Part shown: positions 36,100 through 47,700 of the stretch, piece by piece
How the letters are laid out: each line of letters begins with the position of its first letter
Numbering within the stretch: position 1 is the first letter of the stretch
Source of the DNA: Puccinia triticina
Lineage: Eukaryota > Basidiomycota > Pucciniomycetes > Pucciniales > Pucciniaceae
NCBI RefSeq assembly: GCF_026914185.1
Contig: NC_070571.1
Coordinates: 5,084,001 to 5,148,000 of the forward strand
Direction of reading: 5' to 3'
Length of the DNA: 64,000 nt
Program-made: the position numbers and the translations under genes
The notes under the pieces: model-generated
Databases searched by the model: none
What the model was told of the DNA's origin: nothing
What the model saw: the letters and a program-made list of their open reading frames with translations, nothing else

Positions 36100-37244
36100 G
36101 ATAAGAATACTTTTTCTTCCTCTGGAGGAGTAATTGACGTTAAGATGTAATTTGATGGGTATGTAAACAAGAAACAAAAAATCGAAAGAAAAAGAGGAAC
36201 AAGGATGGAAAAGCTTCGATGTTTTGTGGTAAGTGATTGTCTATTTGTCCATAAGAGAGAATGTAAAGTGTAGCGTTGCAGTCGTTAAGAAATTAATAAA
36301 ATGGCAAGTGTACTTTCGATGAGCCAAGAAAGCCACGTCCAACGAGCACGGTCAGTCAAAATAAAGTTGGTCAGCTGGCGGGGAGCCATGTATTTATATG
36401 AGCGAGCTCTTTTTTCAGAGAACGAGGAAAGCGAGCCTACATGCGTCGGTCTGCAAGGGAGTAGCGGTCTAACGAGAGGAGCCCATGGACAGCGCACGGT
36501 GTTGTCACGCCGTCTTCGCTGAACCCCGACGGAATTTGGGTTGGCAGAGCAATCGGTGCAATGAGATGGTTTTCTGACATCATATGGTACCAATCTATGG
36601 TCTCAAGTTATTTGAGGTTTCTATGAGAACATCGATGGACTCGGGGGCAATATAGTATCCATTCTGCCTACGGCTTCGGACTCACAAAAGCCGGGGGCTA
36701 TCGAGGCCGGCTGAAAGGCCTCTCTGCAGATGGGCCTCCGCTTTACATCGCCTTAATTAGGTAATAGGCATATTTTGTTCTAGTGCTCAGCGCGAACCTG
36801 GGGCGATGGTACCGTGTCTACAGCCTCAGTCTGAATGTAACGCTGGAGCCGGGAGTTGGACTGCGTCGCCATCCGCGGTGTGCGTGTGTCGGCTTCGGCG
36901 TTTCGCCTGGGAATCAACAACCGAAGCCAAGTTGCATCTGGCATGGTGATAACTTTCTAAATTGTCCAGACTCCTGATAGCTCCTGCTATTTATGTATGT
37001 AACGCGACCGCGGACTGACATGCCATGAGCTAGTGGAAATATTCAACTTGGTAGTGGAAAAATGTATGTATAAAGGCCACGGAAACTACACGATACCGAA
37101 CTTAACACAGTCCCTCCGAGGAGGTCGCGCGAAGGAGAGCCCTTTGGGCCCCCTTGGAGGGACTTTGATAAGTTTGGCACAATACAGTCCGGCGGCGGTC
37201 AGCTATCCACGTGTCAATCCCAGGTGTCCAATCTTGGTTGCATT
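36100..37244. promoter_or_regulatory. Upstream region of the oxidase; otherwise gene-free
   Basis: 36100-36300 is AT-rich and would contain the oxidase promoter, although no element can be assigned with confidence. The remainder to 37244 holds no recognised gene. An imperfect direct repeat begins at about 37183 (see 39600). Confidence 0.3.
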
Positions 37245-37257
37245 TATGGTGTTCAAA

Positions 37258-37518
37258 ATTGTGCAAAAAAAATTATGCAAAAAAGATTTATGATTTTATG
37301 ATTTAGGCCCCGTTTGGCTGCCGCGTTATACGTCATAAATTGTTGAATTTATGATGCCGCGACCCAAAGTTCGCCCCCTGTTGCCACCAAAACTTTGAAA
37401 CCCCCGGGGGTCGCGCGTCATAAGTTCGACCATTTATGACGTATAACGTGGCAGCCAAACGGGGCCTAAATCATAAAATCATAAATCTTTTTTGCATAAT
37501 TTTTTTTTGCAGGAGATT
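37258..37518. repeat. Nested hairpin MITE (GGCCCCGTTTGGCTGCC core)
   Basis: Near-perfect palindrome of about 260 bp. The left half runs GCAAAAAAGATTTATGATT into TTAGGCCCCGTTTGGCTGCC, and the right half mirrors it. Centre near 37388 with a GC-rich loop. The GGCCCCGTTTGG end is Tourist/Harbinger-like. Confidence 0.8.
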
Positions 37519-37603
37519 TCGGATTTATGAAATTATGATACACAATTGACTTTGAGCACCCCACTGGCCTGCATAAATCCAAGGCACTACATAAATCCCA
37601 ATC

Positions 37604-38628
37604 ATGCCTCGCAAGTTGGAATGGAAGAAAGTCCTGGAGGGCATGGAAATCATGCTTGTTGGATCCCTTTGGAAGATGAAGATGGCCCATCAAGCATCTA
37701 AGGTGATCCAACCCAACCCAACACGACTCCTCATCTTCAACTTCCTTCTAGCAGCCGGCCTCCAGCTGAAGAAACTTCTACCCAACAAGCTTCAACTGGT
37801 CAACTTCTATCTGGCTCTGGTCAAATTCCATCTCATGAGATCATCAATCACGCTGCAAAACAACATCACCCAGCTTTGTCTGAAACACTCAAGAAACCAA
37901 CTGATGCTGCTTCTCAATCTGATTGACGAGCTGTATTCAACCCAATACATGGTCCCCAGGAGTCCTTGTCCCCGCATCGCTAGCCTTGCAAAGACCTATG
38001 AAGTCTTGATGAGTACGGGCAAGGATGTCTTCATGAGATGGGTAGGTAAATATACCTAGTATGTGTTGATGCTGACGCTGATATGATAACAACACAGGCA
38101 CAAATGACCAGGAAAAGCTTTTTTTCTTTGGCCGACGCTATCAAGGACCACACAATTTTTTTCAACAACTCTAACCACCCTCAAGCCCCTGTCAAAATGC
38201 AGCTTCTTGTCGCTCTATCGTATCTTGGCCTGTATGGTAACGGTGGCTCCCCTCATATGACAAGCCAGTTCTACAACATCAGTGGTAAGTATTTTCATCT
38301 TATCCATATAGTTTCTGTTTGTTTTTTGATCCTAAAAGCCCTGCATACTTCATATTTAGAGGGATCTGTTGAGAACTATACCAACCGCTGTATCTTGGCC
38401 ATCATCGAGACCTTGGAGAGTCAACATGTATACTGGCCAAATTTTCAAAAACAAGCCCAGCTCTGCTCAACACTTAAGGGCAAAACTGTCTTTGCTCACT
38501 GCATTGGATTTTGTCAATGGGACAATTTTCCCCTTGGCTGCCGCACCCACAAAATCCATTCTGGTGGGGTGGTTGTACCTTCCTGGATCGGCTCTAGGTT
38601 GAGAGCCCCAGCGAGGTTTTTATCTTGA
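37604..38628 (+). pseudogene. PIF/Harbinger transposase fragment
   Basis: Family-typical blocks: APVKMQLLVALSYLGLYGNG (about 38190-38250), a spliced junction at 38284-38358 leading into GSVENYTNRC, then a GKTVFAH block near 38480-38505 and a F-V-N-G-T-I-F-P-L-A block near 38509-38540. Family members have Asp-Gly-Thr here; this copy reads Asn-Gly-Thr. Reaching that block also requires a frame change from the preceding sequence. The upstream block (37604-38056) carries stops in its most natural frame. The domain ends where the opposite-strand gene begins, so the second and third catalytic residues are absent. Confidence 0.75.
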
Positions 38629-39340
38629 TCTCCTAGCTCTTGAGAATCGAGGGGGATCGCCGAGGGCCTATCAATCATGATAGGTTCAAGCTCATAGTAA
38701 TACTTGCATATTTTTCGGAGTTCAGCCTCCGTGCGGGTTACCGCGTCCGCAAGAATATCTTTGGCATCGCCATCATCGGGGTTGTCTCCAAGTTGGCGAG
38801 CGAGCTCATTGGCTTTGTCTAAGATACCCTGACCAGTTTGGTTTTGCCACGCTAAGGCCCGGCAAAACTTTTGCTCAAGGCCTGAGACCTATTATAGATG
38901 GCATGACCAAAATATCAGCTTGTGTCATAATTTTTCAGCATGAAGGAGTCTCAGAAAATACTAACCTGCTGTTTGATTCCACGCCACTGTCTGTCCTCAG
39001 CCCCGTTTGCAGTAAGATATGCATTGATCTGTTCAGCAACCTCCTGCTTACTCACGGTACTGTTTCGCCAGAGATCATAGTTGCCTTGGTCAGTGAGCCA
39101 TTTGACAATTAGATTGAGGGAGGACAGCCCATCCCGGTTGGAATCGGAAGTCCACAAGTGGTGAGGTGCTTGAGTACCAGGGGTATGATTACCACCACCG
39201 CGGGCACAACCACCATGCCCTCGCGAACCTCGCACACCTCGCGATGTACCTCTTCTTCCGCCTCAACCTTGAGATGCAAGAGTCTGCTGAGTTTGAGTTT
39301 GAGTTTGAGTTGGCTGGGTAGAATTGACATCCGACATATT
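38560..39340 (-). pseudogene. Harbinger Myb/SANT-like ORF, broken
   Basis: Starts from an ATG near 39340 with a Thr/Gln-rich leader (repeated T-Q). A TGA follows about 24 codons in, then a Gly/Arg-rich stretch and a helical DNA-binding-like block (LIVKWLTDQGNYDLWRNS and VAEQINAYLTANGAEDRQWR). An apparent intron (about 38893-38966) is followed by a coiled-coil-like tail (QGILDKANELARQLGDN). Its neighbour on the opposite strand is the transposase fragment. Confidence 0.6.
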
Positions 39341-39572
39341 TACTGTTGGTTGTGTGTTGTTTTAGAGTTGGATGGATGGACTAGGGATGATGAAGGGAGA
39401 AAGTGGGAATTTTTGATGACTTCCAATGTTGATGGGTGCACGACTTGGCGAGGAAAATTTTATGAAGAGATTTTATGGACAGGGGAGTGTCCGGGGGGTG
39501 CATAAATTTTTTGGGTGTTTTCTTTATGAATTTATGAAATATGCATGCATAAATTCAGTTTTGAACACCATA

Positions 39573-39654
39573 ATTGCTAAATGAGGTTGACTAACCTGCA
39601 CAGTACAGTCCGGCGGTGGTCAGCTCTCCACGTTGTGGTGAGCAAAATGGTACA
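39573..39654. repeat. Copy of the sequence flanking the other end of the Harbinger element
   Basis: ACAGTCCGGCGGTGGTCAGC at about 39604 matches ACAGTCCGGCGGCGGTCAGC at about 37184, on the two sides of the insertion. Confidence 0.6.
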
Positions 39655-42275
39655 GAGGCTCCATGGTTCAAGATCCAGATGAAGACTCAAGATTCAAGTG
39701 ACCAGTTATCAAGATCAAGACTTCAAGATTATCCACAGTGATGTCTGTTTTGGGGGCGTCCAACGTTGAGACAGAGACGCCTGATTTTTCCTTGTATTCC
39801 TTGAATCTGCAATTGAGGAGTTCAACGCACTCCTTGACCTTGGAACTGGTTGACCCAAACGCCAGTTTGAAGATATGAATCCAGTAGCACGGATGCAGAA
39901 TGGTTGCCAGTTTGAGTGTCTTGCACACCATGGCTTCGGCCAAGTACTTCTCAACGCGCGCCAGCATTGAGAAGTACATTGGATACAACATGTCGGACTC
40001 CTTTGACCGGTCTAATTTTCCGGAGAGCTGCTCCTTAAGCTCGAGTTACATGGGTATCACATGCGCGCCTGTCCCCTGATTTCCTTCCATTTGCGAGGTT
40101 AGTTTGACAAAGACCTGTTGAATTTTGTTGTGTCAGTACACCAGCAGAATTAATATGTTTAGTATTAAACCCACATACCTCAAGCTCGCAATTCAAGTCG
40201 TCAATCTTTTTCCAATCTCGAGGAGAAAAAAGTACATTGTTGAAGATTCCAGCTTTGTTCTGCTGTTGATCTTCCTTAAGAAGTTGATCAATAACTTCTC
40301 TTGCATCAATTGCTTTGCGGTGGCTCTTGTATTTTATGTTCCAGTGGATGCCATAACCGGCAATCAATGGTGCTACCTTTATGCCTAATCTCTTGGCCAT
40401 GCGATTAAAACTTCCTCGCTGAGCGGCAGAACAGGTGATTTGTTTGATCACTGTATCGAGCTTAGTCATAAGGACTTGAATCTTGCTAGTTTTCTTGTGT
40501 TTTTCTGAACCTTCTGCTGCGGTAGGTTGATTACCATCAAGGGCATCTTGAGAATTGCCAGTATCAGTATCAGACAGCTGATCATCCTCATTTCTGTAGT
40601 CGCTTTCAGAAGCATAGTCATCTACAAGGGAAGTTGTGATGGCCATTGGTTCTGGAGGAACTGCTAATCCAACCGCACCATTGAAATCTTCATCATCCTC
40701 TTTGGAGATTCTTCCCAGAATGGGGAAGAATCCTAAGACAGACTCTTTGGTTTTTTCCGGATGAAGATTTTTGAGTGATAAGGAATTTAGACCAGCATTG
40801 ACTATTAATGCCAGCTTGTGACAGAAGCACCGGATATGCATAGTTTCCGGATCCCACGAGTCTGCATTTGGTGGCTCATTGGAGTAGAATAAGTTATACA
40901 TCTTGTCGGCCATGGTGTTGTTGTTTGAGCCAGAGTCGGTAGTCTGTGCCAGCATCTTTTGAACCAAGTTGTTCTTGTTGAGGAGGCTTGCAATAGGGCG
41001 TGCAAGCAAATGACCAAAATGTTTCCATGGAATCATTTTTAGAGTCAAATGCCGGACTGTGTAATCCCAATTGGAGTTGATGAAAGCCACTGAGGCACCA
41101 ATGAAGGCAAATCGGTTCCCCTTTGTCGTCCATACATCATGGATTAGAGTGAACTTTGTGTTGAGGTTCTTTGATAAGAAATTTGAGTACATATCAGTGA
41201 AACAGTCACAAAAAATGAAATATATTAAGCGTACCTTGAGCTCATCAAACACAGTTTTTTTCAGCATCAAGTAAAGCTTTTTGGATTCATCGGCCGACCA
41301 CTTTTGACCAAATGGAAAAGCCTTTGGGTTTGCGTATTGAAAAGCCGCACGAAGTATTTGGTCTTCAATCCGAGACCATGGTAGCACTTGTCAAATCTGC
41401 CATATCATAATCAGTTGGTTTAGAACCCAATTGACAAAGGTTTGCTTATTCTGAAGAAAACCACTAATGATGGTTTGCTTAGGATCACCCCCGCCATTGG
41501 CTTGGGCAAGATTGCGCTCAGCAACTGACGGGGGTAACTTTGCACATGACTTCTTTGCCTTCTCTTGATTCACGCAGCCATGACTTTTCTTCTCCGACTG
41601 AGTTGAACCGTCACGGTGTACCTTCAAGTTTCCTCTAGATGTCGTGTGCGCACAATAAATCTCTCCACACCATTTGCATTTATAATTAATCTGAGTGTTT
41701 CCTTTGTCTTCTTTCTTCCAAAAAGGTGGTTCAAAGAAATCTAGAATATCATCATACTCCTTTTCAAGCTTTTTTTTGGCTTCCCTTGGACCGATCTCAA
41801 TGGATTCATTGGTATCCTGACTGAAGTCATGGGCTTTGCCGGTTGAATTCACCTAAATACCACACAGTTTTGTAACCTCAATAAAATATCTTATGTGATA
41901 CTTCTTCTAGTCTACACGCACCTCCTGAATTGCCAAGACCTTTTTGGTTACCTTCTTTGGGTTTTTCTTCTTTTTGACAATAGCAACGGTGCGGGTGTCT
42001 GTTGCAGACAAATCCTCTTCAATCACCCTTTTTTTCTTGGGCTGCCGCATGCCTTTGGGGCCCGTTGCACGGCTAGATTCCGAAGAAGGGGCCGTCACCT
42101 CTCCAGCTAGTTTGGTTAATCTGGCCCGGGAGTCCGAGCCAGTTGGCACCATGCCTGGTTCAACAACTGCAGATGAAGCTTGATTTGAACAGCGGAGTTG
42201 AGACTGGTCGGTCGCATATCCGCTGGTGTTCGCATCTTCAGTACTGTTGGCAGTAGTTTGAGTATTTGGTGCCAT
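39655..42275 (-). pseudogene. hAT-family transposase, decayed
   Basis: Starts ATG at 42275. An N-terminal Lys/Arg-rich region (about 41915-42060) precedes a BED-type zinc finger (YKCKWCGEIYCAH with a downstream NLKVHRDGS, about 41610-41690). The transposase core follows with TLIHDVWTTKGNRFAFIG (about 41100-41150) and TTDSGSNNN (about 40915-40945), then an acidic loop and W-K-I-D-D (about 40200). Introns are apparent near 41859-41922, 41175-41235 and 40105-40180. In-frame stops occur at about 41391 (TGA before QVLPWSRIED) and about 40045 (TAA). The last block (39668-39991) runs out without the C-terminal hAT dimerisation motif. Terminal repeats were not identified. Confidence 0.85.
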
Positions 42276-42355
42276 TTTTGATTGTTTGGAAATTTAAAAG
42301 GTGGAGGAGCCGAGAGGCAACAATAAAATCCTACTATGTCGCTGAGAAATTGGAC

Positions 42356-42425
42356 ACAGGGGTGAAACATGTTATAGCGCGCTACCGCACGTCAACAGCC
42401 TCAGGGGTGAAACATGTTACAGGGC
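42356..42425. repeat. Short direct repeat CAGGGGTGAAACATGTTA
   Basis: Two copies of CAGGGGTGAAACATGTTA, 45 bp apart (about 42356 and 42401), each followed by related 'agcgcgctacc'/'agggcgttacc'. They lie just upstream of the hAT pseudogene start. Confidence 0.8.
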
Positions 42426-42479
42426 GTTACCTCCCGTTACACGGCGTCATCTGGCCCGTGAGAAAAACTCACTATGCCT

Positions 42480-42800
42480 TTGATGGCTGGCTCCAACTGG
42501 TCATTGAGAGGGGAACAAACTACTCCCCTCAATGGACGTCCAATAACCATGGGGATGTCTCCAAAAAATGAGAATGTTTTAGGCTGGATTCATTCCAGAT
42601 ACCGGGACAGAACCTGTTCATCAAGAAGAATCAGCCATCTTGATGAACAGGACAGATCCTGGTCATTGGGAGGAATCAACCCTCTCAATGACCGGGACAG
42701 AACCCAGTCATTGAGAAGAAACAAACCTCTTGATGACTGGGACAGACCCCGGTCATCCAGAGGAATCAACACTCCCAATGAACGGTCTGTACCCGTCATG
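42480..42800. repeat. TGACCGGGACAGA palindrome cluster
   Basis: About six units alternating 'aatgaccgggacagaac' and 'ccggtcattgagagga'. Same family as the interior of the 6416-7893 element, with a diverged spacer. Confidence 0.75.
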
Positions 42801-42916
42801 AAGAGGGGGTTTTGGATAAAAAAAGCAGCCGGTACCTGGACCCATGATGGCTACCTGGGTCCACTTGGCAATCTCTAAGCCGCATTCACCACATCAGTCT
42901 TTTCTTCTCAGTCAAC

Positions 42917-43525
42917 ATAGATATGGCCGCGGTTACCTGTTGGCGGGGTACCCACCTTCTGTGTGGGTGCAGGTGTTCAGTTTTGCTAGAAAAAGAGTGG
43001 GTATCTGGGTACCCAGCGCAGGCAACTACCTGTCTGACTGTTGCACTAACAGTTGGGACCCAATCAATGGGTTTGGTGACCCAATCATTGGGTCTTGGTG
43101 ACCCAATCATTGGGTCTTGGTGACCCAATCATTGGGTCTTGGTGACCCAATCATTGGGTCTTGGTGACCCAATCATTGGGTCTTGGTGACCCAATCATTG
43201 GGTCTTGGTGACCCAATCATTGGGTCTTGGTGACCCAATCATTGGGTCTTGGTGACCCAATCATTGGGTCTTGGTGACCCAATCATTGGGTCTTGGTGAC
43301 CCAATCATTGGGTCTTGGTGACCCAATCATTGGGTCTTGGTGACCCAATCATTGGGTCTTGGGGACCCAATCTTACCTGTGGGCCGCGGGTACTTGCCTC
43401 TTGCACCTGGGTACCCACCACTTGCACCTGGGGGGTACCCGCTCTGCAGGTGTGGGTGTCTGATCTTAGTGAAATTCTGTACCTGCACCCGTGAGGGTGC
43501 CCAGGTGCGCAGTGCCATCTCTAAT
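42917..43525. mobile_element. GGTACCC-ended repeat element carrying a 22-bp satellite
   Basis: The left end near 42917 ('agatatggccgcggttacc') and right end near 43525 ('gtgccatctct') are weakly similar in inverted orientation. Both carry GGGTACCC words, as in the giant inverted repeat at 18379-21805. The centre is the satellite at 43055-43375. The ends are uncertain. Confidence 0.45.
43055..43375. repeat. 22-bp palindromic satellite, about 13 copies
   Basis: Perfect tandem units GACCCAATCATTGGGTCTTGGT, each containing the inverted pair GACCCAAT/ATTGGGTC. The copies between about 43077 and 43360 are identical; the edge copies are degenerate. Confidence 0.95.
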
Positions 43526-43610
43526 TCAGCATCTCATCCACTTCATAGAAACTCAGAACTCATCACAAAATAATCCAACTATACTCTTCATCTTTGAACA
43601 TATCCTTATC

Positions 43611-43954
43611 TCAGGGTGTAAATGGGTCGGGCCTACCCAAAACCAACCCGAGACCCGTTGGGTTTGGGCACATTCTTAAAGAAAATGACATGACCCAAAC
43701 CTGACCCAACCCAACTTTGCAACCCGACTATGATGCCTCCAACAGTCAAGTTGGGGGCTTTTGGCACCTAAGAGGTTGGGTCGATCCAAGACCCAACCCA
43801 ACCCAACCCGGACCTGACCCAAATTAGTATGACATTGGGTCAGGTTTGGGCAGCATATTTTAAAATCTGCCCCAACCTGACCCAACCCGCGCTAAATGTT
43901 GGGTCGGGTTCAGGCGCTGTTTTTTGACCCAAACCCAACCCGTTTACACCCTGA
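43611..43954. mobile_element. 344-bp hAT-type MITE with 8-bp TSD
   Basis: TIRs TCAGGGTGTAAATGGGT (43611) and, inverted, ending 43954 are flanked by the exact direct repeat TCCTTATC (43603-43610, 43955-43962). The 8-bp duplication and CAGGG-type end fit hAT. The interior is dominated by GGGTTGGGTC / GACCCAACCC words. It sits inside a copy of the repeat also found at about 30215-30290. Confidence 0.85.
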
Positions 43955-43962
43955 TCCTTATC

Positions 43963-44792
43963 ACTAGATAAAACTGCCAAGCTTAGCTTGGTGGTCTTGT
44001 TTTCTGATATCCAGAAGGGCAGAGCTTGCACCTCATCCATACATTTTGCCATTCAGCAAAAGGGTCTCACAACACCTTTTGAGTCTTACGCCGTTGAGTG
44101 AGAGTTCCACACTGGGCCAATTGTTCAGAGGACATACCCTTGCACAAGGGTTCCTGAAGCAAATGGGAGCCCTGTCCCATGAATATTCTCTGGACAGTTG
44201 GGAAAATGTTTAGAGAATGTTCAATTAGAAAAATTGAGGCAAGGTTGGGCACCATGATGCCTGTTTGCCTGACGATGGGCCAGATGGTCAGTGTTTGCTG
44301 AATGGTTTACAAAACTGTCAGGAGGACATTTATAAAGATTGGCAAGGAAACATTGGCTGTGATGTTGTGCAAATGTCCCCAGTAGATAACTTCCCACACA
44401 TCCAAATGTGATCCAGGTATAAAATTCAAGCAAATAATGCCTCAAAACACATAAGATGCTCTTTGTGGAATGACTTGATCTGGATAAGCAACAGACACAG
44501 ATCTGTAGCAATGTTTGTTAAGTTGCAGAACAGCTTTCCTCCACTTCTGCTGGAAGCGGCCTGAGCATGTTTGGGATTCAACTCCCATGGGTCAGTTGAT
44601 TTTTATTCAATCAATTTGTACTACTAATATGACATTTGAACAAGTGACAAATGAATAAAGATTGCGAATAAACATCCTCACGCTACGAAATTTGTACGCA
44701 CCGCCTTCTTTGAAAATTCGAAGGGAAAGCAAGAACGATTAAGCGCTATTGTAACAAGTAGAAATATACACTATTACAGCTATTGAGATGCC
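43963..44792. other. Gene-free stretch downstream of POL1
   Basis: 43965-44040 is an inverted copy of 30215-30290 (shared AAGCTTAGCTTGG). The rest is AT-rich with no recognised gene; it contains the POL1 3' flank. Confidence 0.5.
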
Positions 44793-47700
44793 CTAGAGGC
44801 CTCTGATTGTCATGAAAGAAAAGAGGGACTCCATAGCCACAAATCTTCGAGCGTTCTTTTGTAAGTATCGATTGACGATGCCTTGTAGTGTGCCAAGAGC
44901 TTGTTGGTTTGCTTGTAAAATCTTCGCTATCGCATCTATGCAATGAACAATGCAAAACCAACAAGTCAGCGGATATTACGAACAACCACTCAACTAAACT
45001 ACAAATGTGCATACCTGATTCGGGCGTACCCTCCTTGAACTTGCTTTGAGCTTTTGAAGAATCAAACAGACCATGAAAATACAACAATTGGTTGTATAAC
45101 ATCTTATCGGTGTACTAATTACCAAGCAAACAGCAGAGGAACACGTGAGCAAAGCAATATCACTGCGATAATTCACTGGTGGAAGCCAAGGAGTAAGATG
45201 AACATAGGTGAATACGTACTTCGTAGCTCATCTGGCCTCTGCATCCCATACTTGTGTTCAAGCATTTGCGCCCATAAACCGACATCATGCGCGTTCGATT
45301 TCTACAGGCTGCATCATCACAAACTAACCAAGCCTCGTAAAACTTGCCGATAAAATCTCGAATCTGAACTTCTAACTGTGTCGCCATCGATGGAACCCCA
45401 AGCGCTTTGCGACACTCCAAATTCGGACAATTTATTCCGCTGAGTGATATCATACGCGCCTGAAAAGTAAAACCCAATGACGCCAATCAATTTTCTATTA
45501 AGAGTAAGATCCAACTCGAGGCTTACCATTTCGCCTTGCACACCTTTGAACTCGAACTTTCCATTACAATGTCGACACCTAACTTGGAATGCTGAAGTGC
45601 CTGAAAACCGTTCCGAATCGGGGATTTGGGAATCCAGGGTGTGGAACTCTCTTTGTGAATCTGGGCCAGAGGTGGCGATATTCTTGAAACGAGAGGGGTC
45701 CAGACCAAGACATTCTGCCAGTCTACAGCGATCGGTGCCTTCAATAGAGTCGCACATACGCTCAATCGGTGGTAAAACCTGCAGAGATAAGTAATAGTCG
45801 TAGTCTAGAATCCACCCCTCAGGTCCATGTCAGTGTATTAATGTCGTGAGATTGCGCGAGTAAGAAGGCCATGATAAAGTTGCAGTGACATACCAATTTT
45901 CCAAGGGGTGTCCGCACGACGCAAATCATCCGGGTGTCTGGCTTTATCTGCTTGAGCTGATCGAGTGCTGGAGCTACTGTCTTCCCCAAGACAGAATATA
46001 TAAGGTATAACATCGCCCGCCTTGGGGGTCGTATTGCCCTTCAGTTTCATTCGTAGCGCAACTTGAACGTGCGGCTGTGACTTGACGTCCGGGTAATCCT
46101 TGGGGTCTTTACCGAGTTTTTTGTGGATAATGAAGTCGTCTAAATCCGTTTTGCCTTCTTTGACATTTTGCCCAAGTTCGGTAAGATACTCGTGAATCTT
46201 CTCTACAACAAGTTCTGTCGATAAACCTGATAATACCTGCTCAAGGATGTACCTGTTATGCAGGTTAAGAAGGGGATCGAATAAGAATCAAATTTAAAAA
46301 AAAAAACGCAATTGACTACTGATGTCGATATTAAACACTTAACTGAGATGCATCCTTCGACAATTTGCAGTACTCTCTTCGCTTCATGTCCAAGCCTTTG
46401 ACTTCGACGATTCGAGCCTGAGTCATCGCATCAACTTTCAAAGCTGCATATTTCTTTTTTTGCAGCAGCAACATCCGCTCAAATACACCATCAATGTCGA
46501 TTTCAAGGAGTTTGTACCGTTCGTTTACTAGTTTTTTGAATTCATTGCCGATCTTGTTGGCAGCTGCGAAGTCCAAGGCGTTGGTATTGATCATGACTGA
46601 ATCAGTGTCTCCGTATATTACCTGCAGTAGAAATAGTATAATAGATATTTTTTATAACATCAACTTGTCTATCCAAATTTCACGCGCGAGTTTCTAGCTA
46701 ATCAGCCTTACGTCAAGATTCTGACTCTCAGCCAAGTCTCGGGTGTTGGTTAAGATTTCTCGTCCTTTCGATGTCGTCAATGCTGCTAAAGGCCTCGCAT
46801 AAAATCTGGACCCTTCGAAACCAAGACATCCATACATCGAGTTTGCAGTCAACTTAAGAGCCATTTGCTTAATATCATACTATAGCAAATATTTATTAAA
46901 AAATCAAGCCGTCAGTATTACGGAACAACGCCGCCGTTGAAAACATCGTACCTGTGCTATCTTTGATGCAGGGGTGTCTGGGGCTTTCATCAGCTTCTTG
47001 ACTTCCCGTCGACGATTGACCAACGTGGCGATCAGCCTAGGGAGAATTCCTTGCTTCATTTCAGCCGGAGGAAGATCGGGAATTTGGTCGTTTTCATCAT
47101 CCTACAGCGAAAGCCAATAGAAACATGAGTTATGTACGTTTTTTCTTTCGGGGGGAGAGTGGGCAGTTACTAAGACTTACGTCGCAACCGGCACGATTGA
47201 CGGTGGTGAAGTCGATGTTATACTCCTGTATAATGCTGGGATACAAGGAATTGAAGTCCATCACTAGGATAAACTTGTCCCACAATCCTCGCTTGGGCTC
47301 GAATACAAGACCCCCTTTATATTTGTCCTTCTTGACAGCTTTACCACCGCCTTTACCTTCGCCCTGGTCTCCTGCCATGTTTGTAGCTGCGGCCAATGCT
47401 TTTCGGTCGTTAAAGCTCAACTTATCTGGGCATATAAATTTCTGGCGATGAAACTCGTGAAGCAAGATGAATTCGTTCCTTTGGGCACGACCTCCATGCA
47501 AAGTAGAATTCCAATTATTTCCAGCCAAATTAGTAAGTTGCTTCGTTAAGCTTAGATACTGGACTTTGTTGATCAGAGCCATCTGGAAGTACGAGTCGGC
47601 TTCACAGTGCTTGATGAAATTGATGATACGATCGGGTTTAGCAGAAGTCGAATCGAAGAAATTGACTATTTCATCGGGATCGATGTCTTCTCGAGATATC

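Larger units (their letters stand above)
37245..39572. mobile_element. Broken PIF/Harbinger element, 3-bp TSD
   Basis: Ends TATGGTGTTCAAAA (37245) and TTTTGAACACCATA (39572) are flanked by ATT direct repeats (37242-37244, 39573-39575). A 3-bp duplication fits PIF/Harbinger. Inside are a plus-strand DDE transposase fragment (37604-38628) and a convergent minus-strand Myb/SANT-like ORF (38560-39340), the usual two-gene Harbinger plan. The two coding regions abut with the transposase truncated after its first catalytic block, so an internal deletion is inferred. Small relatives with the same ends lie at 56551-56714 and 56739-56890. Confidence 0.78.

Noticed and set aside
43055..43375. Possible CRISPR array because of regular repeats
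   Set aside because: There are no unique spacers; the unit is a 22-bp satellite in a fungal genome.
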